From contig NZ_QKOE01000001.1 of the NCBI RefSeq assembly GCF_003226565.1, positions 682,001 to 746,000 on the forward strand: a DNA stretch of 64,000 bases, read 5' to 3'. The position numbers and the translations under genes are program-made. Below the pieces are notes generated by a model that saw only the letters and a program-made list of their open reading frames with translations, made no database searches and was not told the origin of the DNA. The stretch is from Parazoarcus communis SWub3 = DSM 12120. Its GTDB lineage: Bacteria > Pseudomonadota > Gammaproteobacteria > Burkholderiales > Rhodocyclaceae. Positions 9,001 through 15,955 of the stretch are shown one piece after another. Numbering within the stretch: position 1 is the stretch's first letter; each line of letters starts with the position of its first letter.

Positions 9001-9312
9001 GACCTCGAACTGCACGGTAATGACGGCCATTCCTGGGCGGGAAACCGAGTACACATGCTCGACCCCGGTCATGCGCGACAGCACCTGCTCGGCGGGACGC
9101 GCCACCAGGGCTTCGACGTCGCGTGCCGAAGCCCCCGGGAAGGGAACGATGACGTTGGCCATGGTGACGTCGATCTGCGGCTCTTCCTCCTTGGGGGTCA
9201 CCAAGGTGGCAAAAATCCCCGACAGCAGCAGCACGATCGCAATCAACGGCGTCAGCGCGTTGCGCTGAAAGGCCGCAGCGATGCGGCCGGATACCCCAAG
9301 GTCAGCCTTCAT
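6067..9312 (-). CDS. RND efflux pump, inner-membrane transporter subunit
   Basis: A 1081-residue AcrB-fold permease: one transmembrane segment near residue 22-40, a large periplasmic domain, segments 2-7, a second periplasmic domain, then segments 8-12. The proton-relay motif GILVDDAIVVVENIHR (two aspartates near residue 420) is intact, so it should use the proton gradient. It lacks the methionine-rich and charged motifs that mark CusA-type metal pumps, so an organic substrate is more likely, but substrate cannot be read from sequence. It lies 11 bases after the membrane fusion protein gene and overlaps the DUF2892 gene. No outer-membrane channel gene is adjacent, so a TolC-like protein would have to come from elsewhere. 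Confidence 0.92.
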   Translation of the reverse strand: MKADLGVSGRIAAAFQRNALTPLIAIVLLLSGIFATLVTPKEEEPQIDVTMANVIVPFPGASARDVEALVARPAEQVLSRMTGVEHVYSVSRPGMAVITVQFEVGVPNQTALVRLYDTVHSHADWLSPQLGVGTPLIKPKGIDDVPIVSLTLWTADPARAAFELQQVARAAELELKRIPGARDVVTIGGPGHVIRVDLDTERMNAHGVTAQDLRAALQLANASQPAGSLVANNREVLVQTGTYLSSAEDVRSLVVAVADGRPVFLRDVARVTDGPDQPGNYIWFGSGAVRGGEALGAQPAVTLSISKKPGANAADVANGVIARMEGLKGTIVPDGVNYTVTRNYGKTANDKAQKLIGKLAFATAAVVALVFFALGKREAVIVGVAVSLTLAATLFASWAWGFTLNRVSLFALIFSIGILVDDAIVVVENIHRWHVLEPDTPLWQLIPKAVDEVGGPTILATFTVIAALLPMAFVTGLMGPYMSPIPINASMGMFISLAIAFIVTPWLAQKLMKSVDAHHHEGEDKLTRKLDGLFRRIMTPMLDAATGARARLKLWLLVVALIAASVALPVVQLVVMKMLPFDNKSEFQVVLDMPVGTPVEETARVLREIGAHLAKVEEVTDWQAYAGTASPINFNGLVRQYYLRSAPEQGDLQVNLVDKAHRSRQSHEIAVSVRDAVTEIARRNGGNAKVVEVPPGPPVMSPIVAEIYGPDYAGQLEVARRVRAAFEATADIVGVDDSIDEAAPKWVLKVDQAKAARMGVAQADIVEVVRLGLSGEDVTPVHGGVNKYEIPVRIQLPAERQSDIAHLLGLKVRARDGSLVAISELVVVHETGREQVIYRKDLLPVVYVTGDMGGKLDSPLYGMFDIRSKISGMALEGAPGLAGTLGEWFIRAPVDPYDGYQLKWDGEWQVTYETFRDMGAAYAVGLILIYLLVVAQFRSYLVPLIIMAPIPLTLIGVMPGHALFGAQFTATSMIGMIALAGIIVRNSILLVDFVNQQIREGVEFGEAVIRAAAVRAKPIGLTGLAAMIGAVFILDDPIFNGLALSLIFGVLVSTLLTLVVIPVLYFAAMRTRLAQLKEDLA

Positions 9313-9323
9313 GCCAGCCCCCT

Positions 9324-10376
9324 TCAGGGTTTTGCCGCGGACGACGGGGTGCGGCCGACAATGCCGGCGCGCACCGGATCCAGCGCGACGATTTCACCGT
9401 CGCGCAGCCCCGCAAGCACCGCATACGCATCCCCCCCGGCCAGGCGTTCACCGAGACGCAATTGTCGCAGCGAGAATCCGCCCTGCGCTTCAGCCACATA
9501 TACCGCCGTCAGCTCGCCCCGGCGTACCACGGCCTGCACGGGAACACTCAACTGCGCACGTTCGGCCGCAATGAAATGCACGCGGGCGAAACTGCCGGGG
9601 ACCACCCCCACCGTTCCTGCGGGCAGATCGATACGCACCCGGACGGTGTGGGTACGCGCATCGGCAGCTGGCAGCACGGTAACCGCAGCAGCCTCCAGCC
9701 AGCGCCCGCTGTCGGGCAGTTCAATGCGGGCGCGCAACGGCGCGTTGCCAAAACCGGCAATGACTTGCTGTGCCACATCGGTGACGGCACGCAGGGCGTC
9801 GGGGTCGTAGACCGTCAACAAGGGTGTACCGGGCTGGGCCATCTCGCCCTGCTCGACATGGCGGGCTGCAACCAGACCATCGAGCGGAGACTGGATGCGG
9901 GCATGATCCTGCACCACACCCGCTTGCCCCCGCCCAGCCTGAGCCGCGCGCCATTGCGCTTCGGCCGCCTCGAAGCCACTACGGGCCTGGTCGAGCACCG
10001 ACTGACTGACAAACTTGCGCTCATGCAGGCTGCGGGCACGCTCGTAATCGGCTTGTGCCTTGACCCGTGCGGCCGCGGCCTGGGCCACCCCCGCCTCGGC
10101 TGCGGCGAGCGCCTGGGTGGCTTCGGCAGCATCGATGCGCAGCAGCAGCTCGCCACGTCGTACGCGATCACCGGCGTCGACGGCAAGCGCTACGACACGA
10201 CCGGAGACCTGGGCTGCCAGCGTGGCCTGACGAACGGCCTCGATGGTGGCCTCGGTCGGGTGTGATGCGGCCGTCGCGCGGGACTCGATGCGCAAGGTAG
10301 GAATGTCGTCACCGGACCAGGCTGACAGGGTCAGCAAGGCGGCACACGCAGCAAGACAGAATCTGATTGGCTTCAT
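9324..10376 (-). CDS. RND efflux membrane fusion (periplasmic adaptor) protein
   Basis: A 350-residue adaptor with an N-terminal signal peptide (MKPIRFCLAACAALLTLSAWS) and no lipobox. It shows the biotinyl-lipoyl half motif VSGRVVALAVDAGDRVRRGELLLRID, an alpha-helical hairpin around residues 95-150, a second lipoyl half (IQSPLDGLVAARHVEQGEM), a beta-barrel and a membrane-proximal domain. It links the RND pump to an outer-membrane channel. ATG 10376 is preferred: an upstream frame begins with TTG and lacks a signal sequence. There is no Shine-Dalgarno, and the predicted transcription start almost coincides with the ATG, so translation may be leaderless. Its promoter overlaps a palindrome. Confidence 0.9.
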   Translation of the reverse strand: MKPIRFCLAACAALLTLSAWSGDDIPTLRIESRATAASHPTEATIEAVRQATLAAQVSGRVVALAVDAGDRVRRGELLLRIDAAEATQALAAAEAGVAQAAAARVKAQADYERARSLHERKFVSQSVLDQARSGFEAAEAQWRAAQAGRGQAGVVQDHARIQSPLDGLVAARHVEQGEMAQPGTPLLTVYDPDALRAVTDVAQQVIAGFGNAPLRARIELPDSGRWLEAAAVTVLPAADARTHTVRVRIDLPAGTVGVVPGSFARVHFIAAERAQLSVPVQAVVRRGELTAVYVAEAQGGFSLRQLRLGERLAGGDAYAVLAGLRDGEIVALDPVRAGIVGRTPSSAAKP

Positions 10377-10379
10377 ATA

Positions 10380-10411
10380 TATAAGTATATTCTTATACAA
10401 AGAAGCGTCAA
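10380..10411 (-). promoter_or_regulatory. RND operon promoter with overlapping AT-rich palindromic operator
   Basis: On the minus strand TTGACG (10411-10406), 16 bases, then TATACT (10389-10384) form a promoter. A perfect inverted repeat TATAAG-N6-CTTATA (10380-10397) covers the -10 and the spacer, the ideal place for a repressor. Its AT-rich character resembles operators of ArsR-family sulfur or persulfide sensors (BigR, YgaV), which would fit the DUF2892 gene in the operon. No regulator gene is adjacent. Binding protein is a guess. Confidence 0.55.
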
Positions 10412-10460
10412 GCGATACTGCCTCCCTCAAGCTGCTGATGAACCGATTCGAGCACCTTGC

Positions 10461-10856
10461 TCAATCGGCTTCGAGCACATCCCTTGCGTATGCTGCAATG
10501 GCCCCAACCACACCGGGCGCTTCGCCAGCCGCCAGCGCCAGACGGATATCGCACGCGGGGTGACGGGCTCGGGCCGCATCAATCAGCACCGGCACGTCAC
10601 GCTTCAGATGCCCACCCTGCGCCAGAAACACCGGCACCACCGCCAGCCTCGTCGCCCCTGCAGCCGCCAGCGTATCAACCGCCTGCTCCAGCGTCGGGCT
10701 CATGAACTCGAGAAAGGCCAGTTCGACCGCAAGCCCGGGATCGCTCTCCAGCAAATGCGCACGCATCCGCTGCATCGGCCCTGCCCACTCCGGATCTCTT
10801 GCGCCATGGCCAAACAGGATGACGCCACGACGTTCAGGCTTGTTTGCAGATTCCAT
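10461..10856 (-). CDS. cbiX: CbiX/SirB-like sirohydrochlorin chelatase
   Basis: A 131-residue single-domain chelatase of the short CbiX type. Both active-site histidines are present: H17 in LFGHGARDP and H83 in VFLAQGGHLKRDVP. The enzyme inserts cobalt or ferrous iron into sirohydrochlorin for cobalamin or siroheme synthesis. Short forms work as homodimers, unlike two-domain CbiK or full CbiX. No other tetrapyrrole gene is nearby, so whether it serves siroheme or cobalamin is open. It is 84 bases upstream of the membrane fusion gene on the same strand, but the promoter in that gap suggests they are separate units. Confidence 0.85.
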   Translation of the reverse strand: MESANKPERRGVILFGHGARDPEWAGPMQRMRAHLLESDPGLAVELAFLEFMSPTLEQAVDTLAAAGATRLAVVPVFLAQGGHLKRDVPVLIDAARARHPACDIRLALAAGEAPGVVGAIAAYARDVLEAD

Positions 10857-10904
10857 GATGCTTCCAGTCGATAGGCACGCAACAGCCTTGTGTCGCGGCA
10901 GGAT

Positions 10905-11708
10905 TCATGAAGATTCTTTCAAAAGATGCTCGAGTACCCGGGCGGAAGCGAACAATCCAACACTGGCCGTCATCGCCATGCTCGAACCATAGCCGGCACA
11001 CGCCAGCCCCTGAGGACCACGGCCTGCATCCGTTTCGCAAGAGACCACCGGCAGACGCAAGGGTTCGCAGGAATACACCGCCTCGATACCGAACTTGCGC
11101 CGGGGGTCGCGTGGAAACCCATGCGCCTTGCGCAGTTGAGCTCGAACCTTGGCCAGCAAGGGGTCCTGTTCCGTCGCAGAGAGATCGGCCACCCGGATAC
11201 GCGTCGGGTCGGTCTTGCCACCTGCCCCACCCGACATTATCAAGGTCAGCCCCGCGGCACGGCAGTGCGCTGCCATCGCAACCTTGGCGCGGACATTGTC
11301 GATCGCATCGACAACAACGTCGAATGTGCCCAGCAGTCCGGCCACATTGTCAGCGTCCAGAAAATCCTCGACAAGGTGCAAGTCACACAGCGGATTGATC
11401 GCGCGGATACGTGCCGCCATGGCAAGCACCTTGGCTTGCCCCAGCGTATCGTCCAGGGCATGCGCCTGACGGTTGATGTTGGACTCTGCAACATGATCGA
11501 GGTCGATCAGGGTCAGGCGCCCGACACCACTACGTGCAAGCGACTCCGCCACCCAGGAACCTACCCCGCCAATACCGACCACGCACACATGGGCGCGAAG
11601 CAGACGATCAACCGTACCGACGCCGTAAAGCCGGTCCATGCCGCCAAAACGACGGGTGAGATCGACATCCGGCAGGGTGGGGGACGATTCAGGCAACGGT
11701 TCGGACAT
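10905..11708 (-). CDS. tcdA: tRNA threonylcarbamoyladenosine dehydratase TcdA (CsdL)
   Basis: A 267-residue E1-like (ThiF/MoeB fold) enzyme. The nucleotide loop is VGIGGVGSW (residues 44-52), followed by LIDLDHVAESNINRQAHA, the acidic and NxNRQ motif of E1-like adenylating enzymes. TcdA uses ATP to convert t6A37 of ANN-decoding tRNAs into the cyclic form ct6A. Met at 11708 (MSEPLPESS) is taken as start; an in-frame ATG at 11726 would add six residues and neither has a clear Shine-Dalgarno. The CsdA/CsdE partners used in E. coli are not in the window. Confidence 0.9.
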   Translation of the reverse strand: MSEPLPESSPTLPDVDLTRRFGGMDRLYGVGTVDRLLRAHVCVVGIGGVGSWVAESLARSGVGRLTLIDLDHVAESNINRQAHALDDTLGQAKVLAMAARIRAINPLCDLHLVEDFLDADNVAGLLGTFDVVVDAIDNVRAKVAMAAHCRAAGLTLIMSGGAGGKTDPTRIRVADLSATEQDPLLAKVRAQLRKAHGFPRDPRRKFGIEAVYSCEPLRLPVVSCETDAGRGPQGLACAGYGSSMAMTASVGLFASARVLEHLLKESS

Positions 11709-11856
11709 CGTGATGCGACCAATCATGTGCAAGGGGTCGTGAGTTTAGCAGCCAGCAGCGCAAAGTCTGCCGCTGCTGCTGGCGCCCCCTGCCCGTTACC
11801 GGCCTGCTCCAATCCCGCCTCAACCCCTTGGGCGATCGGGCTCCTGGAGAAGAAGG

Positions 11857-12825
11857 TCAGGCGACCTCAACCTCTTCCATCTTGAGGCTGTCCAGCCATA
11901 CGCCCAAGCCCTGGGCGTTGAGTTCCAGATCGAGGCGCATGAGTTCAAGCGCACGATCCTCGTCAAGCGCCCACTGCTGACGGGCAGTCTCCTCGCGCAC
12001 AATCTGCTCGAGGCCCGCGAGGATCTCGACGTGGCGGGCGACGCCATCTCCCCTCGCAGCCTGCGCCACCGCGACCTGGGTATCGACCAGCCGGTGCAGG
12101 TCAGCCGCGAGCCGCTCGACCTCGGTCACCCGACTGTAGTGGGTCAGATACATCGCGTCAGGCTCGAGCGCAAGCAGGCGATCGATGGACTGATGCATGG
12201 CGTGGGGGTCGAACTGCGATGGTGTGGTCGTGGGGTAGATGAAGGCACGACCGTCGACGTCCAGGTCGCGGTAGGAGACGCCGAATACATCACCCGTGAA
12301 GCAGGCGCGCGCCACGGGATCCCACAGCGTGATGTGATGTCTGGCATGCCCCGGGGTATCCAGCACCCGCAGGCGGCGCTGCCCCAGCGGTAACTCGAGC
12401 CCCTCGGTAGCGGGAACGATACGCCCCGCCTCGACCGGCGCCAGCCGGCCATAGAGCCGGAAAGTCTGCTCGGCGCCATAGACCGCTGCAGCCCCGTCCC
12501 ACAGGCGGGCGGGGTCGATCATGTGCCGCACCCCACGCGGATGCACGACCAGGCGCGCGTTGGGCAAGGCGCACATCAGACTGCCAGCCCCTCCTGCATG
12601 ATCGAGGTGGATATGGGTCAGGACCACCCAATCAACCGCTTCCGGCGCCACACCCAGCCCGGCAAGCGCCCCCAGGATACGCGGGACCGACGCATTGCTG
12701 GCGGTGTCGATAACCGCCGCACGGCCCTGATCAATGATCAGATGGATGGCGGCTACGTGAGGACGCTCGCCATAGCCCGAATCGATTGCATGAATGCCGT
12801 CCGGATAGGTAACGATGCTCTGCAC
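11857..12825 (-). CDS. Metallo-beta-lactamase-fold hydrolase
   Basis: A 322-residue protein with the binuclear metal motif T-H71-I-H73-L-D75-H76-A-G-G near the N-terminus, a later metal aspartate in FTGDVF, and a histidine in YLTHYS. The GTG at 12825 is chosen because GGGAG lies 7 bases upstream and it places the first beta strand (GIHAIDSGYG) at the usual position. A longer form from ATG 12873 would add 16 residues with no motif. The C-terminal 80 residues are helical, as in relatives of unknown substrate. It is divergent from the C-S lyase gene. Likely a thioester or lactone hydrolase; the substrate is not determinable. Confidence 0.82.
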   Translation of the reverse strand: MQSIVTYPDGIHAIDSGYGERPHVAAIHLIIDQGRAAVIDTASNASVPRILGALAGLGVAPEAVDWVVLTHIHLDHAGGAGSLMCALPNARLVVHPRGVRHMIDPARLWDGAAAVYGAEQTFRLYGRLAPVEAGRIVPATEGLELPLGQRRLRVLDTPGHARHHITLWDPVARACFTGDVFGVSYRDLDVDGRAFIYPTTTPSQFDPHAMHQSIDRLLALEPDAMYLTHYSRVTEVERLAADLHRLVDTQVAVAQAARGDGVARHVEILAGLEQIVREETARQQWALDEDRALELMRLDLELNAQGLGVWLDSLKMEEVEVA

Positions 12826-12942
12826 CTTGAGTCTCCCGTCTTGTTCTTGATGATTTTGCGCAATTGTATCCATACCCCTGACAGGGTGATATATGGCATA
12901 CGACACGTTACACTCTGCGAACCAAAGACCCGATCTGTTCGC

Positions 12943-14082
12943 ATGGACTTCAATTTTGACCGACAGCCCGATCGCCGCGATGTTCCCGGCGAGAAGTGGG
13001 GACGCTACGCGGGCCGTGACATTCTGCCGCTATGGGTCGCCGACATGGACTTCACAGCGCCACCGCCGGTCCTTGCGGCCCTGCAGGCGCGGCTGGATCA
13101 TGGCATCTTCGGCTACACCGATCCGTGGCCGAGCCTGATCGAAGCGGTCATAACGGGCATCGCTCGCGACCACAACTGGTTGATCGAGCCCGACTGGCTG
13201 GTGTGGCTGCCCGGTGTCGTCAGCGGTTTCAACCTGGCCTGCCGCGCCGTGGGCGAAGCCGGTGACGGGGTCTTCACCGCCACGCCAGTCTATCCGCCAT
13301 TCCTGTTTGCACCTGAAAATAGCGACCGCCGCCTGCAGACTTGCGCACTGACGTTCGACGGCCAGCGCTGGCTGTGGGATCGGGATGCCACCGCCGCAGC
13401 CATGGACGCACGCACCCGCCTGTTCATGCTGTGCAATCCGCACAACCCGGTCGGGCGCGCATTCGACCGCGACGAACTACGCTGGATCGCAAATCTTGCC
13501 GAACAGCGTGACCTGATCATCTGCAGCGACGAGATCCACTGCGGCCTGGTATTGGACGACTACCATCCGCACATCCCGATTGCCGCGCTCGACAACACCG
13601 TCGCCCGACGCACGATCACGCTGATGGCGCCGTCAAAGACCTGGAACATCCCCGCGCTGTATTGCGCATTTGCGATCATTCCCGATGCCAGTCTGCGCGC
13701 ACGTTTCAAACGTGCAATGCGCGGGATCGTTCCGCAGGTGAACGTGCTGGGCCTGACCGCCACCGAAGCGGCCTACCGCGAAGGTGGCCCCTGGCGGACT
13801 GCACTGCTGGCGTATCTGCGTGAAAACCGTCAACGCGTACTGGAAGCGGTTTCGGCAATGCCGGGCCTGCAGACTTGCTCGCCCGAAGCGACCTACCTGG
13901 CCTGGATCGACTGCCGCGCAGCTGGACTGGACGACCCGGCAGGCTTTTTTGAGGTAGCTGGCGTCGGCTTGTCCGATGGCAAGGCTTTCGGCATGCCCGG
14001 TTTCGTCAGACTGAACTTCGGCTGCCCCAGCACGACGCTGGATGAGGCACTGAAACGAATGCACGCTGCGCTGACACCTTGA
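12943..14082 (+). CDS. patB: PatB/MalY-type PLP-dependent C-S lyase (cystathionine beta-lyase-like aminotransferase)
   Basis: A 379-residue class I/II aminotransferase-fold enzyme. PLP contacts visible are CNPHNPVGRAF (the N and aspartate partner region), SDEIHCGL and the lysine K232 in MAPSKTWNIPAL that forms the Schiff base. The N-terminal LWVADMDFTAPPPV and FGYTDP are hallmarks of the MalY/PatB group, which cleaves cystathionine and other S-conjugates to homocysteine or thiols, pyruvate and ammonia. ATG 12943 is used because upstream sequence in the same frame overlaps the divergent hydrolase gene. Methionine biosynthesis or recycling of S-adducts are both possible. It converges with ssb across a perfect hairpin. 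Confidence 0.88.
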   Translation: MDFNFDRQPDRRDVPGEKWGRYAGRDILPLWVADMDFTAPPPVLAALQARLDHGIFGYTDPWPSLIEAVITGIARDHNWLIEPDWLVWLPGVVSGFNLACRAVGEAGDGVFTATPVYPPFLFAPENSDRRLQTCALTFDGQRWLWDRDATAAAMDARTRLFMLCNPHNPVGRAFDRDELRWIANLAEQRDLIICSDEIHCGLVLDDYHPHIPIAALDNTVARRTITLMAPSKTWNIPALYCAFAIIPDASLRARFKRAMRGIVPQVNVLGLTATEAAYREGGPWRTALLAYLRENRQRVLEAVSAMPGLQTCSPEATYLAWIDCRAAGLDDPAGFFEVAGVGLSDGKAFGMPGFVRLNFGCPSTTLDEALKRMHAALTP

Positions 14083-14093
14083 AGCGCTTCGAG

Positions 14094-14125
14094 GTCAGCC
14101 CGTAACAGGAAGGATACGGGCTGAC
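14094..14125. terminator. Perfect stem-loop between convergent patB and ssb
   Basis: Arms GTCAGCCCGTA and TACGGGCTGAC (11 bp, no mismatch) surround a 10-base loop. It sits 12 bases after the patB stop and 9 bases before the ssb stop. There is no T run on either strand, so it is a bidirectional hairpin that may stabilise or weakly terminate both messages. Confidence 0.6.
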
Positions 14126-14134
14126 ATTGCCCGG

Positions 14135-14632
14135 TCAGAACGGGATATCGTCGTCAAAGTCCCCGAAGCCGCCCGGTGCAGGCTTGGCAGCCGGCGCCTG
14201 GGCCGCGGGGCGCGAGGGCGCTGCGGCCGGCGCGTCATAGCCCCCACCACCGTAGTTACCGGAATCACCGCCACGCATCGGCGCATCGCCACCCTCACGC
14301 CGGCTGCCGAGCATCTTCATCTCGTCACCGCGGATTTCGGTGGTGTAGCGGTCCTGTCCGTCCTTATCCTGCCATTTACGCGTCTGCAGCCGACCTTCGA
14401 CGTAGATCTGGCTACCCTTGCGCAGATATTGCGCAGCAACTTCGGCAATACGACCAAAAAACACCACACGATGCCACTCGGTCGCCTCGCGACGTTCGCC
14501 CGACGCCTTGTCCTTCCAGGTCTCGGTGGTTGCAAGCGTCAGGTTGGTGATCGCATCGCCGCTCGGCGCATAGCGGGTTTCCGGATCCTTGCCCAGATTG
14601 CCGATCAGAATGACTTTGTTCAGGGATGCCAT
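14135..14632 (-). CDS. ssb: Single-stranded DNA-binding protein SSB
   Basis: A 165-residue SSB. The OB fold covers residues 1-110 ([20 protein letters not shown], then [20 protein letters not shown] and [16 protein letters not shown]). A glycine/alanine/proline-rich linker follows, ending in the acidic tail DFDDDIPF that recruits repair and replication enzymes. It lies 22 bases after the MFS gene on the same strand, and uvrA is divergent from that gene, so the classic ssb-uvrA neighbourhood is present with an MFS gene inserted. No LexA-like box is seen near it. Confidence 0.97.
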   Translation of the reverse strand: MASLNKVILIGNLGKDPETRYAPSGDAITNLTLATTETWKDKASGERREATEWHRVVFFGRIAEVAAQYLRKGSQIYVEGRLQTRKWQDKDGQDRYTTEIRGDEMKMLGSRREGGDAPMRGGDSGNYGGGGYDAPAAAPSRPAAQAPAAKPAPGGFGDFDDDIPF

Positions 14633-14654
14633 CCCGTTCTCCTGTGTGTTCGTT

Positions 14655-15863
14655 TCAATTCGATGCCGCGACCGCGGCCTTGCGTATCGGGGGCGGCGTC
14701 ATCGTCGCCGACAGCGCCAGCCAGAGCAAGGCCAGCACGGCACAGGCGAGCGCCACGCCACCATTGCCGAAGTGCTGGCCAAGCCAGCCACCCAGCACAC
14801 CCCCGAGAAACAGTCCAAAGGACTGCAATGTGTTGTACACCCCGAGCGCCGTCCCCTTGGATGCAGGCGGCGCAATCCGCGAGATCCAGGAGGGCTGCGT
14901 CGCTTCGAGGATATTGAAGGCAACGAAGAAGAGTGTCAGCCATAATGCAATTGACATCAACCCATCTGCCCACGCATACAAGCCGAACTGCACCACCACC
15001 AGCAAGGCAACTGCAGTGTTGAAGATCTGCTTGAAGCGGTTGTGACGCTCAGCCACGATGATGGCAGGCACCATGACCACAAACGAGAGCAGCACCGCTG
15101 GCAGGTAGACCTTCCAGTGCTCGGCCAGCGCCAGCCCCCCTTTGGAAACCAGTGCAGCAGGCACCATCACCCACATCGTGGTCTGGATCAGATGCAGTGC
15201 AAAGACGCCGAAGTTGAGACGCATCAACTGGCTGTCGCGCAGGATGTCGACGAAGCGGCCAGCCGTTGCGCGCGGCACCGGCGGCGCCTCGGGCACCACC
15301 CACACCACCACCACCATGGCACCGGCAGCCAGCGCTGCAGTCAACCAGAAGATGCCCGCCATGCCGATGGCCGAGTACAACAGGGGTGCTGCAACCATGG
15401 AAGCCGCAAACACCAGGCCAATGCTTGACCCGATCATCGCCATGACCTTGGTCCGGTGCTGATCGCGGGTCAGGTCAGCCGCCAATGCGGTTACCGCGGC
15501 AGAGATCGCTCCAGCGCCCTGCAATACCCGTCCGGCAATGATCACGTAAATGTTATCGGCCATTGCCGCCACCGCACTGCCGATCACGAACAACAGCAAG
15601 CCGAACAGGATGACCGGTTTGCGCCCGAAGCGGTCAGAGGCGGCACCAAACGCGATCTGCAGACAAGCCTGCGTCAGACCATAGGCGCCGATCGCCAGGC
15701 CGACCAGCGTCAGGTTGTCGCCCCCAGGAATCGAATGGGCGTGCACGGCGAAGACCGGCAGGATGAGGAACAGGCCCAGCATGCGCAGCGCGAATATGGA
15801 CGCCAGGCTGACGCCAGCGCGGCGCTCGGCGGGGGTCATCGGATCGCGTTTCGGGGAAGACAT
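14655..15863 (-). CDS. MFS transporter (drug/sugar efflux type)
   Basis: A 402-residue protein with twelve predicted membrane segments. The MFS motif A variant [16 protein letters not shown] follows segment 2, and [20 protein letters not shown] is typical of 12-TM drug-proton antiporters. ATG 15863 (MSSPKRDP) is chosen; ATG 15839 (MTPAERRAG) is a possible shorter start and neither has a clear Shine-Dalgarno. The substrate is unknown. In relatives this gene sits between uvrA and ssb, as here, and it is co-directional with ssb, 22 bases upstream, so they are probably transcribed together. Confidence 0.88.
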   Translation of the reverse strand: MSSPKRDPMTPAERRAGVSLASIFALRMLGLFLILPVFAVHAHSIPGGDNLTLVGLAIGAYGLTQACLQIAFGAASDRFGRKPVILFGLLLFVIGSAVAAMADNIYVIIAGRVLQGAGAISAAVTALAADLTRDQHRTKVMAMIGSSIGLVFAASMVAAPLLYSAIGMAGIFWLTAALAAGAMVVVVWVVPEAPPVPRATAGRFVDILRDSQLMRLNFGVFALHLIQTTMWVMVPAALVSKGGLALAEHWKVYLPAVLLSFVVMVPAIIVAERHNRFKQIFNTAVALLVVVQFGLYAWADGLMSIALWLTLFFVAFNILEATQPSWISRIAPPASKGTALGVYNTLQSFGLFLGGVLGGWLGQHFGNGGVALACAVLALLWLALSATMTPPPIRKAAVAASN

Positions 15864-15955
15864 GCGGAGGCGGCAAAAAAAGAAGGTGATTCTAACATTG
15901 GCCCGAAGACGCTTCTCTCTTATATAGTGCAACGTTCTCTTCCGTGTTGCCTGCC

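Noticed and set aside
11751-11783. GCCAGCAGCG...CGCTGCTGCTGGC hairpin between tcdA and the metallo-hydrolase as an intrinsic terminator
   Set aside because: No T tract on the minus strand; GC-repeat character makes chance pairing likely.
15898-15928. uvrA SOS box and promoter
   Set aside because: TATAGT at 15923 is plausible but the -35 candidate is 19 bases away and no CTGT-N8-ACAG LexA box was found.
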